Positions 57,503-64,000 of a DNA stretch of 64,000 nucleotides are shown in pieces; position 1 is the first letter of the stretch; each line of letters opens with the position of its first letter. The notes beneath the pieces are model-generated. The model did not search any database, was not told where the DNA came from, and was given only the letters and a program-made list of their open reading frames with translations. The stretch comes from Leeia oryzae DSM 17879 (lineage in GTDB: Bacteria > Pseudomonadota > Gammaproteobacteria > Burkholderiales > Leeiaceae), in the NCBI RefSeq assembly GCF_000376945.1, contig NZ_AQXU01000017.1, positions 98,629 to 162,628 of the forward strand, given 5' to 3'. The position numbers and the translations under genes were made by a program.

Positions 57503-57970
57503 GAAAACCTTCTCCTCAGTTTCATCTAAATCGAGCAAAGTGCCCTGAACAAGATACTATCTCACACAACCTAAGTTGTCTATACAATCACTTCATGATC
57601 GACTGACTGGCTTTTAAACCGAATCGTGTGGCGCATCATGTCATGAAAATAAGGCGCTCACAATGATACAAAACGACAGAAAGTGCAATATTTTGCGCGT
57701 TAAACAATTGTGACAAAAAGCAAAAAAAACGAACAAATTTTATTAAATTCAAAAACTTATAGCATTCACATTTATTTTTGGCATATGTAAAAACCTTTTT
57801 GGCACCTCCTCTTTATGTAACTTGGTGTCGCATTCCGGAAATATACAATCAACCACACACGTCTAGAATGTAGCCCTAGGAAGCGGCATGCCTTATCATT
57901 ATGAAAGAGCGATGTTTCTGGAGAACACAAAACACGCTCACTACCCTCGTGAAAAGAGAGATTAAATAAA
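57503..57970. promoter_or_regulatory. Divergent regulatory region aotJ-gdhB
   Basis: This 468-base AT-rich region must hold the promoters of both the arginine-uptake operon and gdhB. A small inverted repeat ACAAC/GTTGT lies at 57566-57579 near the aotJ promoter side. TGTCGT on the minus strand (57678 down to 57673) is a weak ArgR-like match, and an exact half-site lies at 57826-57841 towards gdhB. Long A- and T-runs at 57711-57800 suggest bent DNA or an UP-like element. No small gene was recognised. Confidence 0.55.
57826..57841 (+). promoter_or_regulatory. Candidate ArgR half-site upstream of gdhB
   Basis: TGTCGC at 57826-57831, eight bases, then AA at 57840-57841 match exactly the TGTCGC-N8-AA half-site of Pseudomonas ArgR, 130 bases before the gdhB ATG and on its strand. 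In Pseudomonas gdhB is ArgR-activated, so the position is sensible. No good second half-site is seen 21 bases away, which weakens the case. Confidence 0.45.
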
Positions 57971-60900
57971 ATGACCCATCCCCCCCTGTCTGACCTGTCT
58001 GCTATTGTCGAAGAGACATTAGCGATAGCCCGTAACAAACAAGCAGCAAACCAACTTGCAAGCACAGAATCTTTCATCAAAGCCTATTTTGAAGATGGCT
58101 CCCCCGATGATCTGTCCCAAATCGCCGCCGTAGACCGTTATGGCGCAGCCATGAGCCACTTACAGCTAGCCCAGCAGCGTGTCGCTGGTGAAGCCAATAT
58201 CCGCATCTACAACCCCGAGTTTGATGTACATGGCTGGCAGTCCACCCACACCGTGATCGAAATCGTCAACGACGATATGCCGTTCCTGGTGGATTCTGTC
58301 ACCATGGCCCTGTACTCACGCGGCATTGCGCTACATTTACTGGTTCACCCGGTTCTGGCTGTTGTCCGTGCAGATAAAGGCAAGTTGTCTTCAGTTAGCG
58401 TTGCCAATGATCAAAGCACACACCGCGAATCCTTCATCCACATCCAGATCGACCGTCAGTCTGACAAAGCCGCACTGGAGTCTTTGAAACAGGCACTGGA
58501 ACAAGTGCTGAAAGACATCCGTGCCGCCGTCAACGATGAAAAAGAAATCCGTCAGCGTCTGCATGAAGCCATCGACTCTCTGGCTGACGCCCCTAAGCAG
58601 GCAGGTGATGTCGAAGAGTTCAAGGCATTCCTGAACTGGATCGACCAGAACAACTTCGTTCTGCTGGGTTATATTGATTACCAGGCAAAAAGCGGCAAAG
58701 CGACTGAAATTACTGCTGTTGCCAATAGTGGCCTGGGTGTCCTGCGTGAAGGCCATCATCCAAGCTACGCCAACTGCCTTGCCGGTATTCCTGGCGAGCT
58801 GACCGAGCTGAAGAAACGCCCTGAAGCGTTGACGCTGGTAAAAGCCGATGCAAACTCAACCATTCACCGCCCGGGCCACCTGGATTTCATCGGTGTAAAA
58901 CGTTATGACGCCAAAGGCAACGTCGTGGGCGATCGCTGCTTTGTCGGCTTGTATACAGCTACGGCATACCACACCTCGCCAAGAGAAATTCCTGTTCTGC
59001 GTCAGAAAGTTCAGTTTGTTCTTTCTTCTTGCGACTTCATCGAGAATTCGCACAAAGAAAAGACCTTGCTCAACATTCTGGAAACCTACCCGCGCGATGA
59101 GCTGATCGAAATCCCGAATGAAACCCTGCTGAGCATTGCGCAAGGGATTGTCGGCTTGCAAGAGCGCCCACGCGTACGCGTTTTCCTGCGCGAAGACCGC
59201 TTTAATCGCTATGTCTCTGCGCTGGTATTCTTGCCGCGTGACGCCTTTAATACCGAAGTACGCCTGAAGATGAACCGCATTCTGCTAGAACACCTGAACG
59301 GTGAAAGCAGCGAGTTCAACGTTACTTTGTCTGAAAGCAGCCTGGCACGCATTCACTACAATATTCGCCTGCCTGCAGACCATGCACAAAACATCAATCC
59401 TCACGACATCGAAGCAGAAATCGCACAAGCGGTTCGTGGCTGGAAAGATGAACTGCAACATGCGTTGATCGAGCAGTTTGGCGAAGAACGCGGTAATGGC
59501 TTGTTCCGTAAATATGGCAATGGCTTCCCTGCTGCCTATCGCGAAGAATTCCTGCCACGCAGTGCTGTTTCCGACATCGAGAAAATGGATGCATTGTCAG
59601 CAGACAATGATCTGGCCATGAAACTGTACTCGCCACTGGGTGCAGATGGCAGTGACCAGCATTTCAAACTGTTCCGCCTGAACCACTCCATTGGCCTGTC
59701 AAGCGCCTTGCCGATGCTGGAAAACCTCGGAGTAACCGTACTTGACGAACATCCTTACCGTATTGAATTCGGTAATGACGAACAAGTTTCCATCAGCGAT
59801 TATGGCCTGCAAATCAGCCATGAAACGGCTCGTGAAGCCTTGCAACAGAATCCGGCCATCCGCACCGCCTTCCAGGAGCTGTTCGACCGCGTTTTCCATA
59901 AAGTGTGCGAGAACGATGGCTTTAACAAGCTAACCCTGCTGGCAGGTCTGACATGGCGTCAGGTCAGCGTCGTGCGTGCTTATGCAAAATACTTGCGCCA
60001 GGCCGGCATGACCTTCAGCCAGGCCTATGTTGAACAATGTCTGGCACATTACCCGGCCATTGTGAACAAGCTGGTCGAACTGTTCGAGCTCAAATTATCG
60101 CCAAGCAATCACAATGCAACCTTTGCTGCCCACGCAGAATCAGAAATCCGTACAGCGCTAAATGATGTCGCCAATATCGACGAAGATCGCATCCTGAACG
60201 GCTTCCTGACCCTGATTCTGGCAACACGCCGGACCAACTACTGGCAAACCGGCAAAGATGGTGAGCCAAAGCCATATCTGTCATTCAAGCTGGAAAGCAG
60301 CAAGATCCCGTTCCTGCCGGATCCAAAACCACTCTTTGAAATCTGGGTGTACAGCCCACGTGTAGAGGGTGTTCACCTGCGTGGTGCCAAAGTTGCCCGT
60401 GGCGGTTTGCGCTGGTCAGATCGCATGGAAGACTTCCGTACCGAAGTGCTGGGTCTGGTTAAAGCACAGATGGTTAAAAATGCCGTGATTGTGCCAATGG
60501 GCTCCAAAGGTGGCTTTGTATGTAAACAACTGCCTCCGATGACAGACCGTGAAGCCTGGCTGGCAGAAGGCATTGCCAGCTACAAGACATTCATTTCCGG
60601 CCTTCTGGACATCACCGACAACATCGTTGCCGGCAAGATTGTGCCACCGGTCGACGTTCATCGTCTGGACCCGGATGATCCATATCTGGTAGTTGCCGCA
60701 GACAAGGGCACCGCCACCTTCTCCGACATTGCCAACGGCATTTCGGCAGATTATGGCTTCTGGCTGGGTGATGCATTTGCCTCTGGCGGTTCTGCCGGTT
60801 ACGACCACAAAGGCATGGGCATTACGGCCAAAGGTGCATGGGAATCGGTAAAACGCCACTTCCGCCATCTTGGCATTAATACACAGACCACAGACTTTAC

Positions 60901-62791
60901 CGTTATTGGTATCGGTGACATGTCTGGTGACGTATTTGGTAATGGCATGCTGCTTTCACGCCACATCAAACTGATTGCCGCATTTGACCACCGCCATATC
61001 TTCCTGGACCCGAATCCGGATCCGGAGGCGAGCTTCATCGAACGCGAGCGTCTGTTCAAACTGCCACGTTCAAGTTGGGAAGACTACAACAAGGCACTGA
61101 TCTCCCAGGGCGGCGGCATTTACCCACGCAATGCCAAGTCGCTGACCCTCACGCCAGAGATCAAAACATGGCTCGGCGTAGAGTCAGATACACTGACGCC
61201 AAACGAATTGATTCATCTGATTCTGAAGGCGCCTGCGGACCTGCTGTATAACGGCGGCATTGGTACTTATGTAAAAGCCTCTACCCAGAGCCATGCGGAT
61301 GCCAGTGACCGTGCCTCTGACGCAATTCGTGTTAACGGTAACGACCTGCGTGTCAAAGTCCTGGCTGAAGGCGGCAACCTGGGTTGTACGCAACTGGGTC
61401 GTATCGAATTTGCCATGAATGGCGGCCGCATCTGTACCGATGCCATCGACAACTCAGCAGGCGTTGATTGCTCGGATCACGAAGTCAACATCAAGATCTT
61501 GCTTGGCCAAATCGTCTCTGGTGGCGACATGACGCTAAAACAGCGTAACGTGCTACTGGCAGAAATGACCGACGAAGTGGGGCAACTGGTACTTGCCAAC
61601 AATTACCTGCAAACGCAAGTTATTGCGGTAGGTCAGCAGATCGCTCCATCCATGCTGAACACCCACGCCCGCTTCATCCAGCATCTTGAAAATACAGGCC
61701 AGATGAACCGCCGCCTGGAATTCCTGCCGGATGAGGCACGCTTTAACGAGCGTCGCCAGGCCAAACGTGGTTTGACCCCGCCAGAAGTTGCGGTGTTGGT
61801 CGCCTACAGCAAGATTGAGCTATATCAGCAACTGCTGGATAGCGACTTGCCAGACCAGAGCGATTTTGAAGACCTGCTGGTTGAATACTTCCCGCAACCA
61901 CTGCAAGCCCGCTTCCGTGAGGCAATGGGCAAGCATGTGCTGCGTCGTGAGATCATTTCCAACCAGCTCGCCAACGAAATCGTCAACCGGATGGGTAGCA
62001 CATTCGTGTTCCGCCTGCAGGAAGAAAGCGCTGTTTCAACGGCAGATATCGTCCGTGCATGGCGTGCGGCCAGCGAGATTTACAGCGCTCGCGGTCTCTG
62101 GCAGCAAATCGAAGCACTGGATAATGTGGTACCTGCACAAACCCAGGCTGACATGATGCTGCAGGTCAGAACCCTGATTGAACGGGCAACCCGCTGGCTG
62201 CTGCGTAATCGCCGCCCGATTACCCCTGTCAATGACATCATCAAAGCCTACCAGTCACAGGTAGCTGACCTTCTGGCCAATATCAGCACGCTGGTACCGT
62301 CTGCTGATTACGCTGCCATTGCCAAGCGCGAAGCACACCTGCAAGAAGCACAGGTGCCTGCCGCACTTGCGACACTGATCAGTCGCATGGATGAGCTGGT
62401 TTCAGCCTTTGATATCATTGAAGTTAGCGAACAAGGCAAGATGTCGTTGAATGATGTTGCCGTCAACTACTTCGAGCTTGGGCGCTCACTCCAGCTGGAT
62501 TGGCTGCGCCAGGTAATCACTCGCCTGCCTCGTGACAACCGCTGGCAGTCACTGGCGCGTACAGCACTTCGTGATGACTTGTATCGTCAGCAACGTGCAC
62601 TGCTTTCTCGCGCATTGAGCGAAACAGCAGGTACCGAAGCTCAGGCTCAGGTCAATGCCTGGTTGCAGAAAAATGAACGTGCAGTTGGCATCTGCCAACA
62701 AATGTTCGGTGAACTGCAATCATACGATCAGCTGGACTTGGCCATGCTGTCAGCAGGTATGCGAGAGTTGCATAATCACCTGATGGTATAA
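57971..62791 (+). CDS. gdhB: NAD-specific glutamate dehydrogenase, large type (GdhB)
   Basis: This very large NAD-dependent enzyme deaminates glutamate to 2-oxoglutarate and ammonia. At 1606 residues it belongs to the L-GDH180 class known from Pseudomonas and Streptomyces. An N-terminal region of about 700 residues with ACT-like segments (YNPEFDVHGWQSTHTVIEIV, DMPFLVDSVTMAL) precedes the catalytic domain (about 720-1220), where SPRVEGVHLRGAKVARGGLRWSDR (quoted in part: VARGGLRWSDR), VPMGSKGGFV, DNIVAGKIV and the NAD-fold GVGDMSGDVFGN-like GIGDMSGDVFGN are visible. A long C-terminal helical region follows. Such enzymes are hexamers controlled by arginine and by metabolites. It is divergent from aotJ. 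GAGAG lies about 11 bases before the ATG. Confidence 0.96.
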   Translation: MTHPPLSDLSAIVEETLAIARNKQAANQLASTESFIKAYFEDGSPDDLSQIAAVDRYGAAMSHLQLAQQRVAGEANIRIYNPEFDVHGWQSTHTVIEIVNDDMPFLVDSVTMALYSRGIALHLLVHPVLAVVRADKGKLSSVSVANDQSTHRESFIHIQIDRQSDKAALESLKQALEQVLKDIRAAVNDEKEIRQRLHEAIDSLADAPKQAGDVEEFKAFLNWIDQNNFVLLGYIDYQAKSGKATEITAVANSGLGVLREGHHPSYANCLAGIPGELTELKKRPEALTLVKADANSTIHRPGHLDFIGVKRYDAKGNVVGDRCFVGLYTATAYHTSPREIPVLRQKVQFVLSSCDFIENSHKEKTLLNILETYPRDELIEIPNETLLSIAQGIVGLQERPRVRVFLREDRFNRYVSALVFLPRDAFNTEVRLKMNRILLEHLNGESSEFNVTLSESSLARIHYNIRLPADHAQNINPHDIEAEIAQAVRGWKDELQHALIEQFGEERGNGLFRKYGNGFPAAYREEFLPRSAVSDIEKMDALSADNDLAMKLYSPLGADGSDQHFKLFRLNHSIGLSSALPMLENLGVTVLDEHPYRIEFGNDEQVSISDYGLQISHETAREALQQNPAIRTAFQELFDRVFHKVCENDGFNKLTLLAGLTWRQVSVVRAYAKYLRQAGMTFSQAYVEQCLAHYPAIVNKLVELFELKLSPSNHNATFAAHAESEIRTALNDVANIDEDRILNGFLTLILATRRTNYWQTGKDGEPKPYLSFKLESSKIPFLPDPKPLFEIWVYSPRVEGVHLRGAKVARGGLRWSDRMEDFRTEVLGLVKAQMVKNAVIVPMGSKGGFVCKQLPPMTDREAWLAEGIASYKTFISGLLDITDNIVAGKIVPPVDVHRLDPDDPYLVVAADKGTATFSDIANGISADYGFWLGDAFASGGSAGYDHKGMGITAKGAWESVKRHFRHLGINTQTTDFTVIGIGDMSGDVFGNGMLLSRHIKLIAAFDHRHIFLDPNPDPEASFIERERLFKLPRSSWEDYNKALISQGGGIYPRNAKSLTLTPEIKTWLGVESDTLTPNELIHLILKAPADLLYNGGIGTYVKASTQSHADASDRASDAIRVNGNDLRVKVLAEGGNLGCTQLGRIEFAMNGGRICTDAIDNSAGVDCSDHEVNIKILLGQIVSGGDMTLKQRNVLLAEMTDEVGQLVLANNYLQTQVIAVGQQIAPSMLNTHARFIQHLENTGQMNRRLEFLPDEARFNERRQAKRGLTPPEVAVLVAYSKIELYQQLLDSDLPDQSDFEDLLVEYFPQPLQARFREAMGKHVLRREIISNQLANEIVNRMGSTFVFRLQEESAVSTADIVRAWRAASEIYSARGLWQQIEALDNVVPAQTQADMMLQVRTLIERATRWLLRNRRPITPVNDIIKAYQSQVADLLANISTLVPSADYAAIAKREAHLQEAQVPAALATLISRMDELVSAFDIIEVSEQGKMSLNDVAVNYFELGRSLQLDWLRQVITRLPRDNRWQSLARTALRDDLYRQQRALLSRALSETAGTEAQAQVNAWLQKNERAVGICQQMFGELQSYDQLDLAMLSAGMRELHNHLMV

Positions 62792-63103
62792 AGCTCTCAG
62801 CGCTACCCTTCCCGACCGGGAAGTTGAAAAAGCCACCGAAAGGTGGCTTTTTCATTTGATAGCTGGCAGCATGTTCATACTGCTGACCCCAAAACCAGTC
62901 TGAACTAGCTTGATATAGCCACAAGGTGCGGTAGATTCCCTGGAAATTTGATCCCTGTCAGATTTTTTAAATCAGAATAACGTTATCATTATGAGGTATT
63001 GTAAACAGTTGGCTATTAGCAGTACCTTAGAGATTCCTTGGAACTCGACCAACCAAAGCTTTGTTAATTAGCACATTTCATGTCGCATATTGGAGAAATA
63101 TAG
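62792..63103 (+). other. Intergenic region gdhB-HiPIP
   Basis: After the gdhB terminator (62825-62854) about 250 bases precede the HiPIP gene. They are AT-rich and probably contain its promoter, but no clear -35/-10 pair can be chosen. TTGGAG at 63090-63095 is its ribosome site. No small gene or repeat was recognised. Confidence 0.45.
62825..62854 (+). terminator. Intrinsic terminator of gdhB
   Basis: TGAAAAAGCCACC at 62825-62837 pairs perfectly with 62842-62854 around a GAAA tetraloop, followed by a T-rich stretch. It lies 33 bases after the gdhB stop. Confidence 0.93.
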
Positions 63104-63391
63104 ATGAATCGCAGAACATTCATGCTGAAACTGGTTCCAGCTGCAGGTTTGGCCTTGGCTGCTGGCAAAATGGCATTCGCAGCTGACCTGACTGAAGCTG
63201 ATCCACAAGCCAAAGCCTTGGGTTACAAAGCTGATGCAACCAAAGTAGACAAAACCAAATTCCCTAAATACGCAGCGCCACAACAATGCAACAACTGCGT
63301 CTTGTTCCAGGCTAACGGCACCTGTCCTATCTTTGCAGGTAAAAAAGTATCACCAAAAGGCTGGTGCAACTCTTATACCAAAAAAGGCTGA
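63104..63391 (+). CDS. High-potential iron-sulfur protein (HiPIP), Tat-exported
   Basis: The 95-residue precursor begins with a twin-arginine signal, MNRRTFMLKLVPAAGLALAA, ending near KMAFAA. The mature part of about 68 residues has the four cluster cysteines of HiPIP: two in QCNNCVLF, one in GTCPIF and one in KGWCNSY. It would hold a [4Fe-4S]3+/2+ cluster and carry electrons in the periplasm, after folding in the cytoplasm. A TTGGAG site precedes the ATG. It stands alone and ends at a terminator at 63418-63450. Its partner, for example a cytochrome or an oxidase, is not in the window. Confidence 0.95.
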   Translation: MNRRTFMLKLVPAAGLALAAGKMAFAADLTEADPQAKALGYKADATKVDKTKFPKYAAPQQCNNCVLFQANGTCPIFAGKKVSPKGWCNSYTKKG

Positions 63392-63417
63392 TTGTCGGCT
63401 AAGCTGAGTACCATGAC

Positions 63418-63450
63418 AAAAGCCCACATGCATCTTTGCTGTGGGCTTTT
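63418..63450 (+). terminator. Intrinsic terminator of the HiPIP gene
   Basis: AAAAGCCCACA at 63418-63428 pairs perfectly with TGTGGGCTTTT at 63440-63450 across an 11-base loop, followed by TCTC. It lies 27 bases after the HiPIP stop. Confidence 0.88.
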
Positions 63451-63824
63451 TCTCTTCATCTAGCAGTTCACCTTCACCCGCTGCCTCAGGCTTTCCGCAC
63501 GCCACCCGGCTGAACCTGGGCGGCTTCCGCTTCTACCGCTTCCTCCCGCAAGCCCTGCGCTTCATCGCCGGCTTCGGCCAGATGGGCTGGCTAGCCGGCA
63601 CCACCTACCTTGCCGACTGCCCAGGCTTTTCCCCAGAGGAGTCCCGGCAACTGCTCACCGAACTTCAGCGCACGACAGGATGGACGCTCCTCACCCTCGA
63701 TCCCTACGGTCTGAACCTGTCTACCTCCACAGACACCAACCTACGCGTGAGTACACCATCCCCACTCCTCGCCCCTGAAGCCTTCGCCGCCTGGTCGCGT
63801 CAGATCCTCTCCACACTGACCTAA
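63441..63824 (+). CDS. Unrecognised ORF of up to 127 codons, possible gene remnant
   Basis: An open frame of 127 codons begins with GTG inside the right arm of the HiPIP terminator, so this start is unlikely to be used. A later ATG at 63582 gives 80 residues starting MGWLAGTTYLADCPGF. The segment from about 63480 to 63825 is richer in G and C at third codon positions than its neighbours. The translated part FRFYRFLPQALRFIAGFGQM and the following PGFSPEESRQLLTELQ look protein-like, but I recognise no family. It may be a small native gene with an unusual start, a remnant of a larger gene, or a chance frame in GC-rich DNA next to the rRNA operon. Confidence 0.3.
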   Translation: MGFFSSSSSSPSPAASGFPHATRLNLGGFRFYRFLPQALRFIAGFGQMGWLAGTTYLADCPGFSPEESRQLLTELQRTTGWTLLTLDPYGLNLSTSTDTNLRVSTPSPLLAPEAFAAWSRQILSTLT

Positions 63825-63900
63825 GGCCACTATGAGGGATGTATGGGCAACCCTTGCCATTCATTTTCCCGGCCCGCTATTCCCCCGTCCCAAACGTAAA

Positions 63901-63928
63901 AAGCCCCTGATCGTCAGATCAGGGGCTT
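63901..63928 (-). terminator. Terminator of the rRNA operon
   Basis: AAGCCCCTGAT at 63901-63911 pairs perfectly with ATCAGGGGCTT at 63918-63928. On the minus strand the stem is followed by TTTTTACG. It lies ten bases after the 3' end of the 5S rRNA gene. Confidence 0.9.
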
Positions 63929-63937
63929 CCTGTGGGG

Positions 63938-64000
63938 TGCCCGGCAGTGTCCTACTTTCACAAGCGCAATGCTCACTATCATCGGCGCTACGTCGTTTCA
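63938..64000 (-). rRNA. rrf: 5S ribosomal RNA, 3' part cut by window edge
   Basis: The minus strand of the last 63 bases reads as the 3' half of 5S rRNA: GCCGATGATAGTG, then GTGAAAGTAGGACACTGCC and the 3' end GGGCA, which would pair with the 5' end outside the window. The CGATGATAGTG and GAAAGTAGG blocks are standard for proteobacterial 5S. About 50 bases of the 5' part, and presumably the 23S and 16S genes, lie beyond base 64000. The exact 3' end (63938) is judged from the pairing expectation. Confidence 0.9.

Noticed and set aside
63441..63443. GTG start of the orphan ORF
   Set aside because: It lies in the right arm of the HiPIP terminator and has no ribosome site.

Overview
The window reads as a contiguous stretch of chromosome from a betaproteobacterium, most likely a Neisseriales / Chromobacteriaceae-like organism. 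The reasons are gene content and order: rpe-gph-trpE together, argC followed by erpA, anmK, an M23 peptidase and tyrS, a class 3 polyprenyl-benzoquinone hydroxylase Coq7, a Tat-exported HiPIP, and Pseudomonas-type arginine genes. No phage, insertion sequence or CRISPR array was recognised. By eye, base composition is in the mid-fifties percent GC and fairly even, apart from a GC-richer orphan ORF near the right end. The window ends inside a 5S rRNA gene on the minus strand.

Layout. 1-3.5 kb (minus): rpe, a sepiapterin-reductase-like SDR, gph and the start of trpE. 3.7-7.3 kb (plus): apaG, an ATM1-type ABC exporter and a PBP7-like endopeptidase whose signal peptide is out of frame; a 26-codon membrane peptide lies antisense at 4.1 kb. 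7.4-9.5 kb (minus): a TctDE/QseBC-like two-component system. 9.7 kb: tRNA-Leu(UAG). 9.85-25.4 kb (minus): a 14-gene surface-glycan cluster. 25.5-31 kb: gltX, ftsK, coq7 and an OsmC protein. 31-35 kb (plus): rplM-rpsI, argC, a coiled-coil membrane protein with a bactofilin, and erpA. 34.8-44.7 kb: anmK, M23 peptidase, tyrS, gabD, gabT, recX, recA and a methyltransferase. 44.8 kb: an XRE/MmyB-type regulator. 45.6-62.8 kb: the arginine locus. 63-64 kb: HiPIP, an unrecognised ORF and 5S rRNA.

The glycan cluster joins two nucleotide-sugar pathways. WbpA, WbpB, WbpE and WbpD would turn UDP-GlcNAc into UDP-2,3-diacetamido-glucuronic acid. A PglF/WbpM-like 4,6-dehydratase, a PglE-like aminotransferase and a PglC-like phosphoglycosyltransferase would start the glycan on undecaprenyl phosphate. 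Three GT4 glycosyltransferases, a Wzx flippase and acyltransferases complete it. No Wzy polymerase, ligase or PglD acetyltransferase is seen, which fits either a short oligosaccharide or missing functions encoded elsewhere.

The arginine locus is the most coherent system here. The aotJQMOP-argR genes (ABC uptake, an AstE-like hydrolase and an AraC-type ArgR) and the aruCFGDB genes (succinyltransferase pathway) run on the minus strand, and a 1606-residue NAD-glutamate dehydrogenase is divergent. Together they could import arginine, convert it to glutamate and succinate, and deaminate glutamate to 2-oxoglutarate. TGTCGC elements resembling the Pseudomonas ArgR half-site lie upstream of astC, argR and gdhB. 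The standalone astE is absent, so the AotO protein is the only visible candidate for the last step. Two genes, pbpG and astD, carry apparent single-base frameshifts that may be sequence errors or real lesions.
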